A stretch of 37,503 bases of DNA from Caldilineaceae bacterium bin5 (GCA_002238445.1 MPML01000047.1:1-37503); one strand, 5' to 3'. Counted from the first letter of the stretch, positions 1 to 8,960 are shown. Numbers and translations: made by a program. Notes: a model not told the origin generated them from the sequence alone.

Positions 1-192
1 CGGCGCCTGAGGCCCTCTTGCCTGCCGACCCTATCCCCGTGCTTGTCGGACTAACATAACAAGTGGTACAAACGTCGGGGGCAGGTCACTGAAATGTGCG
101 CTCGAAGGATCCTGGACAAATTCAGCCCCCCCATTGCTTGGCGGGAAATCCCATTGTGCGTCAATGCTCATATATTTTGACTCCTAATTTGG

Positions 193-1212
193 TCAGTTTC
201 CTTCCATTATACGTGATACGGCGCTGTAGGGATCAATCTCCCGGCGCTGCATCCGCTCCACCAGATCCCGACGCAAGTCCGGGGACAACGCCCTTTCCAT
301 CCGCGCCAACAGCTCGGCCTGGACAAGCGTCTGCAGCATGTGGTCAAGACGCTTCTTCTCCCGCGCCGCCAGCGCGCCGCTTCCGCCCAGCCATGCCCGG
401 TGCCCTTCGAGCGCATCCCGCAGTTCACCGACACCGCCCCCACTGACCGCCACCGTCTGCAGAACAGGAACTGCCCATCCGCCCGCCGCCTCAGCTTCGG
501 AAGCAGCCGCGCCCGCCTCCATCTGCTGCCCGTGATGGAGAATGGTCTGAGCCGCCGCGCTGCCTGTCTCCAGCATCATCTCCAGCGCCGCCACCGTACG
601 CGCCGCGCCCTTGCGGTCCGCCTTGTTGACCGCGAAAATATCCGCGATCTCCAGCAGCCCTGCCTTGATCGCCTGCACCTCGTCACCCAGGCCCGGCGCC
701 TCCACCACCACAACCGTATCGGCAACGCTGGCAATTTCGACCTCCGCCTGGCCCGCGCCCACCGTTTCGACAAGAATGCGCTCAAATCCAGCTGCGTCCA
801 GTAGCAGCATCGCGTCCGCGCTCGCTCTGGCAAGGCCGCCCGCGCCGCTGCGAGTCGCCATCGAGCGGATAAAAACACCGGCGTCACCGCTGTGCCCTGT
901 CATACGCACGCGATCCCCCAGCAGCGCGCCGCCGCTGAAGGGACTGGTCGGGTCCACCGCCAGCACGCCGACGCTCAACCCGCGCGCCCGGAAGCTCTCG
1001 ACCAGCGCCGAGACCAGCGTCGACTTGCCCGTGCCCGGCGCACCGGTGATACCGATCAGATGCGCCTTGCCCGTGTGCGCGAAGACCGCCTGCACGAGCC
1101 GGGCGGCCTCCTCCGCGTCATCCTCCACGCGGCTGATAGCGCGCGCAAGCGCGAGCCGGTCCCCTTTGAGAAGGCCATCGATCAGTTTCTGGGTGGGAAC
1201 TGGTTTGGGCAT
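193..1212 (-). CDS. meaB: MeaB/ArgK-family GTPase, chaperone of a B12-dependent acyl-CoA mutase
   Basis: G3E-type P-loop GTPase of 339 aa, close to the usual family length. Visible motifs in order are a Walker A GAPGTGKST, the DPTSPFSGGALLGDR segment typical of MeaB/ArgK, ETVGAGQAE, and the base-specificity motif NKAD. In this family GTP hydrolysis gates loading and protection of adenosylcobalamin in methylmalonyl-CoA mutase or a relative. The open frame extends to 1317, but the extra N-terminus (Trp/Cys/Arg-rich) does not look like family sequence, so I start at ATG 1212 (MPKPVPTQ). No clear Shine-Dalgarno site precedes it. It lies 117 nt downstream of the cobalamin-binding subunit on the same strand, as expected for a functional pair. 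The catalytic TIM-barrel subunit is not in this window. Confidence 0.9.
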   Translation of the reverse strand: MPKPVPTQKLIDGLLKGDRLALARAISRVEDDAEEAARLVQAVFAHTGKAHLIGITGAPGTGKSTLVSALVESFRARGLSVGVLAVDPTSPFSGGALLGDRVRMTGHSGDAGVFIRSMATRSGAGGLARASADAMLLLDAAGFERILVETVGAGQAEVEIASVADTVVVVEAPGLGDEVQAIKAGLLEIADIFAVNKADRKGAARTVAALEMMLETGSAAAQTILHHGQQMEAGAAASEAEAAGGWAVPVLQTVAVSGGGVGELRDALEGHRAWLGGSGALAAREKKRLDHMLQTLVQAELLARMERALSPDLRRDLVERMQRREIDPYSAVSRIMEGN

Positions 1213-1329
1213 TGGCAACACCGGTTGCCAGCATCCAGCGGTTCGCGGCGAGTGGACAGCACAGGCGCCAACCACTGGTCGAAGACATCTGCGATCCCAG
1301 CCGCTGGGCGCTCGCAAATGCCAGAGCCG

Positions 1330-1731
1330 CTATCCACTGGCCACGGCAGTTTGGATGAAAGCGATGATCTCGGCCGAGGACGTGCCCGGCCCAAAGACTG
1401 CATGAACGCCCGCGGCTCTAAGTTCGGCGGCATCGTCGTCAGGAATAATGCCGCCCAAAAGCACCAGCACATCCTCCTGACCCTGGGTATGCAGCAGTTC
1501 GACGACCTTGGGGCACAGTGTCATATGCGCGCCGCTGAGGATCGACAGGCCGACGACATCCACATCCTCTTGCAATGCGGCCTCCGCGATCATCTGGGGC
1601 GTCTGCCGGATACCCGTGTAGATCACCTCGAATCCGGCATCACGCAACGCCCTGGCAATCACCTTGGCGCCGCGGTCGTGGCCGTCCAGCCCCGGCTTGG
1701 CGATCAGAACCCGTATCTGACTATGCTTCAT
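1330..1731 (-). CDS. Cobalamin-binding (small/C-terminal) subunit of methylmalonyl-CoA mutase-type enzyme
   Basis: A stand-alone B12-binding domain of 133 aa. It carries the base-off/His-on cobalamin signature DGHDRG (DxHxxG), the following SILSG (SxL) motif and the LGGIIP glycine pair, all in the expected order. Such separate subunits pair with a catalytic TIM-barrel subunit in two-part mutases (methylmalonyl-, isobutyryl- or ethylmalonyl-CoA); the sequence alone does not fix the substrate. The frame is open to 1776, but ATG 1731 (MKHSQIRVL) is the family-like start and has a GGGGAT ribosome-binding site just upstream. Probably co-transcribed with meaB. The role inferred is propionyl/methylmalonyl-CoA interconversion. 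Confidence 0.88.
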   Translation of the reverse strand: MKHSQIRVLIAKPGLDGHDRGAKVIARALRDAGFEVIYTGIRQTPQMIAEAALQEDVDVVGLSILSGAHMTLCPKVVELLHTQGQEDVLVLLGGIIPDDDAAELRAAGVHAVFGPGTSSAEIIAFIQTAVASG

Positions 1732-1863
1732 CGAATCCCCATGCCGAAGGCGCTTGCGATTCCAGCGTATGTGCACCGGAAAAAGGCTGAGTGAATATAG
1801 TTAGTCCCGTCAGAACTATGTTAAAATACTCGCTGCGCATCGCCAAAACCGCTGTCAGTATCA

Positions 1864-1898
1864 CCAGTGGACAGTGAACCTTGATCAGCAGTCAGAAA
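1864..1898. repeat. Degenerate heptanucleotide repeat, TCAGTGG type
   Basis: Five consecutive heptads can be laid out as CCAGTGG, ACAGTGA, ACCTTGA, TCAGCAG, TCAGAAA, in the divergent intergenic region just before the start at 1930. They match the TCAGTGG/CCACTGA unit found elsewhere in the window. A possible -10 (TAAAAT, 1822-1827) lies upstream, without a convincing -35. Confidence 0.5.
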
Positions 1899-1929
1899 CT
1901 GTACTAGCCATCGCAGTTTCGGAGGCAGT

Positions 1930-3159
1930 ATGCTTTACCCGAGAACCGATCGTCAGCAGCAATTTATCGACGTCGCCCGTAGCCTGCTCCCCGCGTTGCG
2001 CGCGCGGGCTGCCCAGCACGACCGCGACGGGACCTTCCCGCACGAAAACTTCGCTGACATCCGGCGGGTCGGCCTGCCGGCCCTGGTGGTCCCACAGGAG
2101 TTCGGCGGCTGGGGCGCCAATCTGCTCGAATCAACCTTGACGATGGAAACGCTGGCACAGGGAGACGGCAGCACCGCGCTCAGCTTTGTCATGCACGTGC
2201 AGGTGGTCGGCGGCGTCGCCGAAATTGTCGCCGGCGCCGCAGCCGATGAGGAACGCAGCAGCTGGCCCCCATCTCTCTTCGCCCAGATCTGCCGCGATGC
2301 CGTCGAACAGGGCGCGCTGATCAACTCCGTCGCCACCGAGCCCAACCTGGGCAGCCCAAGTCGCGGCGGCCTGCCGGAAACAACCGCCGCACCGGTCCGG
2401 GAGAATGGCAAAACCGTATGGCTCGTCAACGGGCTCAAAACGTTCGCCAGCCTCAGCCCGGAGATGGACTATTTCATCATTCCCGCCGCCCTGCAGGACG
2501 GCAGCGGCCACGTCGCCCGCTTCGTCATCCCGGCCGGCCCCCACTTTGAAATTATCGAAACCTGGGACGCTTTCGGAATGCGCGCCACTGGCAGCCACGA
2601 TCTCAAAATCGTCAACGCCCGCGTGCCGGAGGATCTGATGATCGGGCGCGGCGCGCCCAGCCCCCGCACAACCGGCAAGGCCCCGGCCAACGCCTGGTTT
2701 ATCTGCACCGTCGGCGCCGTCTACCTCGGCGTAGCCCAGGCCGCCCTCGACTTTGCCACCGATTTCGCCCTCAAGCGCGTGCCCACCGCCCTCGGCAAAC
2801 CGATCGCCGAGTTGGAGAGCATCCAGCGCCGTCTCGGCCAGGCCGAACTGCTGCTGCTCCAGGCCAGAGCGCTCCTCTACAACACCGCCAACGACTGGGA
2901 TCAACTCGTCGCGCGCCGGGATGAACTATCCCCTGCCGTGATCGCCACCAAATTTACCGTCACCAATAATGCCATCGAGGCTGTTGACCACGTGGTGCGG
3001 GTTGTCGGCGGCGCGGCCATGTCCCGCAGCATGCCGCTGGAACGCTATCTGCGCGACGTCCGACCCGGTCTCTTCCACCCGCTGAACGACGACCAGGCCC
3101 TGACTATTTTCGGAAGAAACGCGTTGAAGCGCATAACAGCAGCGACCGGTGGTCAGTGA
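1930..3159 (+). CDS. Acyl-CoA dehydrogenase-like flavoprotein (possibly DszC/flavin-monooxygenase subgroup)
   Basis: 409 aa with the acyl-CoA dehydrogenase fold. The N-terminal helical domain runs to about residue 125. The middle beta domain includes NGLKTFASLSPEMDYF and the family-typical WDAFGMRATGSHDLK. The C-terminal helical domain includes VVGGAAMSRSMPLERYLRD and ends near HPLNDDQALTIFGR. A catalytic glutamate of classical acyl-CoA dehydrogenases is not obvious. The R-D-x-R...HPLNDD ending resembles flavin-dependent monooxygenases of the DszC/HsaA group, so desaturation versus monooxygenation is open. GGAGG precedes ATG 1930 with good spacing. The last codons and the TGA stop lie within a heptanucleotide repeat (3146-3173). 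Divergent from the mutase genes, it may belong to the same acyl-CoA metabolism. Confidence 0.85.
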   Translation: MLYPRTDRQQQFIDVARSLLPALRARAAQHDRDGTFPHENFADIRRVGLPALVVPQEFGGWGANLLESTLTMETLAQGDGSTALSFVMHVQVVGGVAEIVAGAAADEERSSWPPSLFAQICRDAVEQGALINSVATEPNLGSPSRGGLPETTAAPVRENGKTVWLVNGLKTFASLSPEMDYFIIPAALQDGSGHVARFVIPAGPHFEIIETWDAFGMRATGSHDLKIVNARVPEDLMIGRGAPSPRTTGKAPANAWFICTVGAVYLGVAQAALDFATDFALKRVPTALGKPIAELESIQRRLGQAELLLLQARALLYNTANDWDQLVARRDELSPAVIATKFTVTNNAIEAVDHVVRVVGGAAMSRSMPLERYLRDVRPGLFHPLNDDQALTIFGRNALKRITAATGGQ

Positions 3160-3173
3160 CCTGTGACCAGCAC
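3146..3173. repeat. Heptanucleotide repeat overlapping a stop codon
   Basis: Heptads CCGGTGG, TCAGTGA, CCTGTGA, CCAGCAC. The second heptad supplies the TGA stop of the acyl-CoA dehydrogenase-like gene, so the repeat has been built into the end of the coding sequence. Confidence 0.5.
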
Positions 3174-3267
3174 ACAGCCCCAGACTCTGGTAAACCGATG
3201 GCCTCTTGTCTTTGCGTTGAAAAAGAAGAACTGTCCGCCAAGAATTCTGCAATAAAAAGGCCCTGAT

Positions 3268-4011
3268 ATGAGCGCAGAGTTGGACCCCCGACCAACTCGA
3301 AGCCCCGACAAGGAAAGCCCGCCCCAAGCCACACCTGACGAATATGCCGCAACTGCTCTGCGTCATATGGGCCTGGGATTTCTGTTCGGATTCCTGCTGT
3401 GCGCGATTCTCGCCGGCGGTCTGATGTGGTTCCTGCGCCGGCCCGTGCCGCCACCCATCGTGCTCCACCCTCCGCCCACCGCAGCGCCTACACCGACGCC
3501 GCTCCCCACCGCGACACCTGGCCCGCTCTTCGTTTTCGTCAGCGGCGGCGTACACAATCCCGGAATGGTTGAACTCCCGGCGGGTGCACGCGTCGGCGAC
3601 GCTCTGGCCATGGCAGGAGGACTGCTGCCCGATGTCGATTCGGCGCTGGTGAATCAGGCGGAGCTCGTCTTCGACGGCGCACAGATTCATGTGCCCCTGC
3701 CGCAACCGCAGGCCGGCGCCGGTGCGTCAACAGCCTTGCCACCTGCAAATCAGCCCGCATCAGGCCTTTCCGGCGAGGTTCCGCCAACTTCAACGGCCTC
3801 CTCAGGTCACGCCAATGCGCCAGCTGGCGCACCGCTCAACATCAATACCGCCTCAGCCGAGGAGCTCACGGCCCTGCCCGGCATCGGCCCCAGCAGAGCT
3901 GCCGCTATCGTCGCTGGCCGCCCTTACAGTTCGGTCGAAGATCTGGAGCGGGTCCCCGGGATCGGCCCCAGCACAGTCGAGACGCTCACACCCCTGGTCA
4001 CAACGGAATAG
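3268..4011 (+). CDS. comEA: ComEA-like membrane-anchored SLBB/helix-hairpin-helix DNA-binding protein
   Basis: 247 aa. One membrane segment lies at about residues 35-56 (GLGFLFGFLLCAILAGGLMW), followed by a Pro/Thr-rich linker. An SLBB (soluble-ligand-binding beta-grasp) domain spans about 87-143, then a second Ala/Ser/Pro linker. A C-terminal double helix-hairpin-helix follows (NINTASAEEL, then PGIGP at 204-208 and again at 230-234). This is the standard ComEA architecture, a double-stranded DNA receptor acting outside the membrane during natural transformation. No comEC neighbour is seen. It converges on the FAD monooxygenase with only one base between the two stop codons. Confidence 0.88.
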   Translation: MSAELDPRPTRSPDKESPPQATPDEYAATALRHMGLGFLFGFLLCAILAGGLMWFLRRPVPPPIVLHPPPTAAPTPTPLPTATPGPLFVFVSGGVHNPGMVELPAGARVGDALAMAGGLLPDVDSALVNQAELVFDGAQIHVPLPQPQAGAGASTALPPANQPASGLSGEVPPTSTASSGHANAPAGAPLNINTASAEELTALPGIGPSRAAAIVAGRPYSSVEDLERVPGIGPSTVETLTPLVTTE

Positions 4012-4012
4012 C

Positions 4013-5524
4013 TTACCGAATCTGCCGTTCAGTTGTTCTCGCGTCCGCCTGCTTAAAGCTGGTCTTTGTCATCTCCCACAGGATAGGCAGAGCGATGCGA
4101 GGATGGAAGAGGGCGGCTGGATGACTGATCAGATGGGCGACATTGAAAAAGGCGAGGCAGACATCCGGTCGGTGGATGCGGTCCAGCACATGCTCAATAT
4201 ACCGGTGCATGAAGCGATCAACGAGAGTGGAGTCACCGGCTTTGCGGCCCGCCCAGCGGAAGTCATCACTGGTGGCCAGTTGCCACGGCGTTTGCAGCAT
4301 CTTCGCCAGCTTCTTCTGAAAGGCCAGCCCCGAAGGCACAAGAGAGCCGCCCTTCAGCTTCCCCTTTCCGTCGCTCTCGCTACGCGTTAAAACGCTGTCG
4401 AGAATATCTGCCGATAGCGCGCTCACCGTCATTCCCTGGGCATAGACCGGGTTGAACGCGCAGACCGAGTCTCCCAGCGCGATCAGTCCCTGCGGCCACC
4501 GTTTCAGCCTCTCATAGTGGCGCCAGTGGTTCTCGGTGCGCCGGTATCCCCCGATGCCCGTCAGCGGTTCGGCCGCGCTGATCGCCTCCCAAACCTGTGG
4601 CCCGATCAAGCTGCGGGCAAACGCCTCGAAGCCGGCCTCGTCGGTCGGCGGGTGATTCCCGGTATAGCCGACCAGCGTCACGACCCAGCAATTGCCCTCG
4701 ACCGGCTGAACGACCGCGCCCCCGCTGACGTCGGGGAAGCGTGTGGCCAGCAGCACCATCTTCCAATCCGCCCGCCAGTCTTCCGGAATCTTGTACCAGC
4801 GCGTGGCGTATCCCACGTCGGCGTTTACAGTCGATTCCTGCGGCGCAGCGTATCCGAGTTCTTCCAGCCAGCCAGGCAGACGCGAGGAGCGCCCGCTGGC
4901 ATCCACGACAAGATCGGCCTCCAGCGTGACCGTTGCATTCTTCGCGACGCAGACCACGCCGGTTACGCGGACATCGACCGAACCGGCCTCGCCCTCTCGC
5001 AGGTCATGCACCGACCCCTGTTCACGGGCGGTACTCAAGTTCACCACGCGGTGCCCGGTGCGGAACTCGATATTGCCGCGGCGCTGAAGGCGCTCGCGTA
5101 CCTTATTTTCCAGCAGGGTGCGGCTCACGCTGAAGCCAGGTAGATTGGAATCGAAACGGGGTAACCAACTGTCACCGGCCAGGGCAGCCGTATCATTCAG
5201 CCAGTTGAGCGACGGCGCACCGAGCGCCAGCAACTCCTCCTCCAGCCCGGGGAATCGTTTCCGCAGGCTCTGCACGCCCCGCAGCAGAAGCACATGCACA
5301 TGACGGGACTGGGGCACGCCGGGTCGGCTCGCGGCTTGCGGCAACCTCTCATTGTCCACTGCCTGCGCGCTGGCCTGTGACGGGGAACGCCACTCGTCGT
5401 CCCGCTCGAGGACAGTGACCCGCTCGCAATGGTCGGCGAGCACGTTGGCGGCAAAAAGTCCCGCCATGCCGCCGCCAATTACAATCGCAGTTCTCAACAA
5501 TCCCACCAATCGCCCACCGAACAA
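4013..5524 (-). CDS. FAD-dependent monooxygenase/oxidoreductase (PHBH/geranylgeranyl reductase-like fold)
   Basis: About 500 aa. The N-terminal dinucleotide-binding motif is TAIVIGGGMAGLFAANVL, with an acidic end at VTVLERDDEW. A central DLVVDASGRSSRLPGWL segment matches the DG-type motif of class A flavin monooxygenases. A second FAD-contact motif, LIALGDSVCAFNPVYAQGM, also fits. Substrate unknown; related proteins act in polyketide, isoprenoid or quinone hydroxylation, epoxidation or halogenation. The start is uncertain: the frame begins with TTG 5524, and further TTG/GTG codons at 5509-5497 sit nearer the Rossmann strand. It lies downstream of cysNC on the same strand, 13 nt away and separated by heptad-repeat sequence, so it could be in the same transcript without being part of sulfate assimilation. 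Confidence 0.8.
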   Translation of the reverse strand: MFGGRLVGLLRTAIVIGGGMAGLFAANVLADHCERVTVLERDDEWRSPSQASAQAVDNERLPQAASRPGVPQSRHVHVLLLRGVQSLRKRFPGLEEELLALGAPSLNWLNDTAALAGDSWLPRFDSNLPGFSVSRTLLENKVRERLQRRGNIEFRTGHRVVNLSTAREQGSVHDLREGEAGSVDVRVTGVVCVAKNATVTLEADLVVDASGRSSRLPGWLEELGYAAPQESTVNADVGYATRWYKIPEDWRADWKMVLLATRFPDVSGGAVVQPVEGNCWVVTLVGYTGNHPPTDEAGFEAFARSLIGPQVWEAISAAEPLTGIGGYRRTENHWRHYERLKRWPQGLIALGDSVCAFNPVYAQGMTVSALSADILDSVLTRSESDGKGKLKGGSLVPSGLAFQKKLAKMLQTPWQLATSDDFRWAGRKAGDSTLVDRFMHRYIEHVLDRIHRPDVCLAFFNVAHLISHPAALFHPRIALPILWEMTKTSFKQADARTTERQIR

Positions 5525-5530
5525 TAACTG

Positions 5531-5544
5531 CCAGTGGTCAATGA
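5531..5544. repeat. Two heptads at the cysNC stop codon
   Basis: CCAGTGG and TCAATGA lie in phase. The second contains, on the minus strand, the TGA stop of cysNC. This is the same unit and the same placement as at 3146-3173. Confidence 0.35.
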
Positions 5545-7481
5545 TCTACGCCGGGTACAATTCCTGCCCGTACCAACGCTTCCAGGATCTGCTGCGCCAA
5601 TTCGTCCGCGCTGTGCCGGTCCGTCTCCAGCATCATCTCCGGCTGCGGCGGCTCCTCATAAGGTGCTGAAACGCCGGTGAAGTTCGGAATCTCGCCGCGC
5701 TCTGCGCGCGCATACAGCCCCTTGGGATCCCGCTCCTTGCAGATCTCTACGTCGCACTTGACATAGAGTTCCCAGAAGCTGCCCTCCGGAGCCAGCGCTC
5801 GCGCCGCCTCCCGATCCGCCGCATAGGGCGAGATAAATGTGCATAGCACGATATTGCCATGCTCAAACGCCAGCTTGGCCACCTCCGCCACCCGGCGAAT
5901 ATTCTCCGTGCGCGCCTCCGCGCCAAAGCCCAGATCGCTGTTCAGACCATGACGCACATTGTCCCCGTCCAGCGAGAAGGTGCGCACGCCCATACCGTAC
6001 AACCTCTGCTCCAGGGCCTTCGCCACCGTCGACTTGCCCGAACCGGACAGCCCCGTGAACCAGAGCACCGCCGCCCCGTGCCCGTTCAGCTCCTCCCGCA
6101 TTGGCCGCGTGACCGCGACCGGTTCCCAAACGACATCGGAGGAATGAGACCTGCTGAGTGAGGGCGTTACTCTCTCTTCGACCTTCGGCACCAGCTCGCT
6201 CACCCGCCGCGCCCGGTCCCGGATCATGCCGGCCGCAACCGTGTTGTTGCTATGGGGATCGATCAGAATGAAGCTGCCGGTGGCGCGGTTTATCTGGTAC
6301 GAATCAAAGAAAAGAGGCTCTGTCGTCACAATCTGCCCGCGGCCGATCTCGTTCAAATGCAGTGTCTGCGCATCCTCACGGTGCATCGTGTCCACGTCAA
6401 TGCGGTAATTCAACTCCTGAACCGATGCGCGTACCCGCCGCGTCGAATGCTGCAACCAGTACCATTGGCCGCTGAAGTTATTCGCCGCCGCCCCCTGAAT
6501 ATTCATCGGCTCTTCGCCCATCCAGCACAACGTCGCATCGATCTGGTTGGACGAGTGAGGCAGGTTGCGCACCCGCACCAACATGTCCCCCCGGCCGACG
6601 TCGATCTCATCCTCCAGTGTAATCACCACCGCATCGCCGGTCGCGGCCCGCTCACAGCTCTCTTCGCCGATGTGAATGCCGGCCACGCGGCTGCGGATAC
6701 CGGTTGGCAGCGCCACCACCTCCTCACCCACCGCGATGCGGCCGGAAACGATCTTACCGGCGAAACCGCGGAAGCCTTGGCCACCGTTACTATCCGCCCT
6801 GATCACATATTGGATCGGCAGACGAAAGTCTACGTTGTTACGGCCTGCGCCTATGTTGACCGTTTCCAGATGGTGTAGCAGCGTTGCCCCGTGGTACCAG
6901 GGCATATTCTCGCTCTGGCTGACTATGTTGTCCCCGAGCAACGCCGAAATGGGGATGTAAACGACGTCGCGCACATTGAGCTTGGCCGCGAATGCACGAT
7001 AGTCGGCGACGATCTCGTGGTATCGCGTCTCACTGTAATCGACCAGATCCATCTTGTTGACGGCAACAACGATGTGGGGGATCTGCAACAGTGAGGCGAT
7101 GAAACTGTGCCGCTTCGACTGGGTGAGGATCCCCTTGCGGGCGTCAACCAGAATGATCGCCAGCTCCGCAGTGGAGGCGCCGGTCACCATGTTGCGAGTG
7201 TACTGGATGTGCCCGGGTGTATCCGCGATGATGAACTTGCGCCGGGGCGTCGCTGTGTAACGGTAGGCAACGTCGATGGTGATGCCCTGCTCCCGCTCTG
7301 CCCGCAGCCCGTCGGTCAGCAGCGCCAGGTCGACCGTTGGCTCGCCCCGCGCCGCGCTCGCCTGCTCGATCGCATCCAGTTGGTCTTCGAATATCGCTTT
7401 GGAGTCGTATAACAACCGCCCGATCAAGGTCGACTTGCCGTCATCGACACTGCCGGCGGTGGAGAAGCGTAGTAGGTCCAT
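5538..7481 (-). CDS. cysNC: Bifunctional sulfate adenylyltransferase subunit 1 / adenylylsulfate kinase (CysN-CysC fusion)
   Basis: 647 aa from ATG 7481 (MDLLRFSTAG). An in-frame TTG four codons upstream is less likely because homologues begin near MDLLRF. The N-terminal EF-Tu-like GTPase has P-loop GSVDDGKST (10-18), effector GITIDV, DTPGH and NKMD motifs. Two beta-barrel domains follow. The C-terminal APS kinase (about the last 190 aa) has its own P-loop GLSGSGKST and the DGDNVRHGL motif. CysN hydrolyses GTP to drive APS formation by CysD; CysC then makes PAPS. It is downstream of cysD on the same strand, with heptad repeats between them. Fusion of N and C is common in bacteria. No PAPS/APS reductase or sulfite reductase is in the window. 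Confidence 0.95.
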   Translation of the reverse strand: MDLLRFSTAGSVDDGKSTLIGRLLYDSKAIFEDQLDAIEQASAARGEPTVDLALLTDGLRAEREQGITIDVAYRYTATPRRKFIIADTPGHIQYTRNMVTGASTAELAIILVDARKGILTQSKRHSFIASLLQIPHIVVAVNKMDLVDYSETRYHEIVADYRAFAAKLNVRDVVYIPISALLGDNIVSQSENMPWYHGATLLHHLETVNIGAGRNNVDFRLPIQYVIRADSNGGQGFRGFAGKIVSGRIAVGEEVVALPTGIRSRVAGIHIGEESCERAATGDAVVITLEDEIDVGRGDMLVRVRNLPHSSNQIDATLCWMGEEPMNIQGAAANNFSGQWYWLQHSTRRVRASVQELNYRIDVDTMHREDAQTLHLNEIGRGQIVTTEPLFFDSYQINRATGSFILIDPHSNNTVAAGMIRDRARRVSELVPKVEERVTPSLSRSHSSDVVWEPVAVTRPMREELNGHGAAVLWFTGLSGSGKSTVAKALEQRLYGMGVRTFSLDGDNVRHGLNSDLGFGAEARTENIRRVAEVAKLAFEHGNIVLCTFISPYAADREAARALAPEGSFWELYVKCDVEICKERDPKGLYARAERGEIPNFTGVSAPYEEPPQPEMMLETDRHSADELAQQILEALVRAGIVPGVDH

Positions 7482-7496
7482 ATCAAGTCTCAACGG

Positions 7497-7554
7497 TTCG
7501 TGATCAGCGATCAGTGGCCCGCAGCTTGTGAACAGGTTCTTCGCCAGCCACTAT
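7497..7554. repeat. Heptanucleotide repeats between cysD and cysNC
   Basis: Read on the plus strand, the heptads are TTCGTGA, TCAGCGA, TCAGTGG, CCCGCAG, CTTGTGA (7497-7531). A reverse-oriented unit CCACTAT lies at 7548-7554. They fill most of the spacer between the two genes. Confidence 0.45.
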
Positions 7555-7577
7555 CCATTTCCTGCAATCTGCTATCG

Positions 7578-8636
7578 TCAGAAGTAGCCCTGCCGCTTTC
7601 TGTCTTCCATCGCCGCCTCGCTGCGGCGGTCGTCGGCCCGGTCGCCCCGCTCGGTGATGCGGGCGGTGGCAACCTCCTCTATAATCTCCCCCAGATCGCT
7701 CGCAGAGGAGCGAAACGCGCCCGTGCAGGTCATATCGCCGATTGTACGGAAACGCACCCGCTCATGACTGACCGTTTCGCCCGGTCGCGGTTTGACGAAG
7801 GCCCCGATCGCCAGCAGGATTCCATCCCGGCTAACGACCTCCCGCTCGTGCGCGAAATAGAGGCTGGGCAGGCCGATCTCCTGCTCGGCAATGTACTGCC
7901 AGATATCAAGCTCGGTCCAATTGCTGATCGGAAAGACGCGGAAGTGTTCGTCGTTGTGCTTTCGGCCGTTAAAGAGGTTCCAAAGTTCGGGCCGCTGGTT
8001 CTTGGGATTCCACTGGCCAAAGGCATCGCGGTGCGAGAAGAAGCGCTCCTTTGCACGCGCCTTTTCTTCATCGCGCCGCGCGCCGCCCACCGCCGCATCA
8101 ACGCGCAACTCCGTCAGCGCATCCAGCAGTGTCACCGTCTGCAACCGGTTTCGGCTCGGATCGCCGTCCGGTTCCTCCTGCACGCGTCCGGCGTCGATCG
8201 AATCCTGCACCGATCGCACCAGCAGGCGAACATCCAGTTTCTTCACCAGTAGGTCGCGAAAGGCCAACGTTTCAGGAAAGTTGTGACCGGTGTCTATGTG
8301 CAGCAGCGGAAACGGAATCCGCCCCGGCGCAAAAGCCTTGCGCGCCAGATGCGCGCACACGATCGAGTCTTTGCCGCCGGAGAAGAGCAGGTAGGGCCGC
8401 TCAAACTGCGCCGCAACCTCTCGCAGCACAAAAATCGCCTCCGACTCAAGCTGACGCAGGTGCCCGGGCAGAAGCGTGGTCGGCTGAATCCGCGCGCTGA
8501 CGTGCCCGTCGGTCGCGGCACTGTTTGGGCCTTGCACCCCGTCCCCGACCCGGTTGGGGCCTCCGGCTGCCTCAGGCGCCTCTGCTCCTTCTACACCTGT
8601 TGCTTCCACACCTGCTGCCAGGGTCGTGTCGTCCAT
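7578..8636 (-). CDS. cysD: Sulfate adenylyltransferase subunit 2 (ATP-PP-loop)
   Basis: 352 aa. The PP-loop motif is LLFSGGKDS (84-91). Family-typical segments follow: HIDTGHNFPETLAFRD, the arginine-rich GGARRDEEKARAKER, and WTELDIWQYIAEQEIGLPSLYFAH, ending with IIEEVATARITERGDRADD. CysD forms adenylylsulfate from ATP and sulfate with CysN. The N-terminus is about 45 aa longer than usual and is low-complexity (Ala/Gly/Glu-rich). Either ATG 8636 is right and the protein has a disordered tail, or translation starts further in, for example at the GTG encoding VSARIQPTT (residue 46). It is the first gene of a minus-strand run with cysNC, divergent from the DsbA-like lipoprotein gene. Confidence 0.94.
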   Translation of the reverse strand: MDDTTLAAGVEATGVEGAEAPEAAGGPNRVGDGVQGPNSAATDGHVSARIQPTTLLPGHLRQLESEAIFVLREVAAQFERPYLLFSGGKDSIVCAHLARKAFAPGRIPFPLLHIDTGHNFPETLAFRDLLVKKLDVRLLVRSVQDSIDAGRVQEEPDGDPSRNRLQTVTLLDALTELRVDAAVGGARRDEEKARAKERFFSHRDAFGQWNPKNQRPELWNLFNGRKHNDEHFRVFPISNWTELDIWQYIAEQEIGLPSLYFAHEREVVSRDGILLAIGAFVKPRPGETVSHERVRFRTIGDMTCTGAFRSSASDLGEIIEEVATARITERGDRADDRRSEAAMEDRKRQGYF

Positions 8637-8682
8637 ACAGCTCTCTCACTCTTAGCGCTTCGCGGTCGATGGTGTGCGCCGT

Positions 8683-8731
8683 CCACTATCCACTATTCAC
8701 TATCCACTATCCACGCACCGCCGACCACTGT
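8683..8731. repeat. Tandem heptanucleotide repeat, CCACTAT type
   Basis: Seven heptads in register: CCACTAT, CCACTAT, TCACTAT, CCACTAT, CCACGCA, CCGCCGA, CCACTGT. The first four are nearly perfect. They sit about 50 bp upstream of the cysD start in the divergent region. This is the clearest copy of the unit in the window and resembles the short tandemly repeated repetitive (STRR) sequences known from cyanobacteria. Confidence 0.75.
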
Positions 8732-8841
8732 GGTTGGCCACTGCCCTTCCAAAGTCTCCATACTACGATGCAACTACCCTTTCAGCCAAACTTTACTACC
8801 CGAGGCGAGAGCAACGCGAATCCCCCGAACCACCCCCCAAA

Positions 8842-8871
8842 TTGGTACTCTCCTGTTCTCACCGTTACAAT
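8842..8871 (+). promoter_or_regulatory. Candidate sigma-70-type promoter for the DsbA-like lipoprotein gene
   Basis: TTGGTA (8842-8847), an 18-bp spacer and TACAAT (8866-8871). Transcription would begin near 8878, giving a leader of about 170 nt that contains the 10-bp tandem units at 8961-9000. The -10 is the same as in the candidate promoter at 10846. Confidence 0.45.
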
Positions 8872-8960
8872 GAACGGACCGCAAACTTTCGAGACAAATT
8901 CACTCGATTGCAATGTTTCACTGTACGGTCAACACGGCAGACGCGTCAGCGCCAACATAA

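Noticed and set aside
1..192. Possible gene or terminator at the left end
   Set aside because: Short frames only, no ribosome-binding site, and no hairpin with a T-run after meaB.
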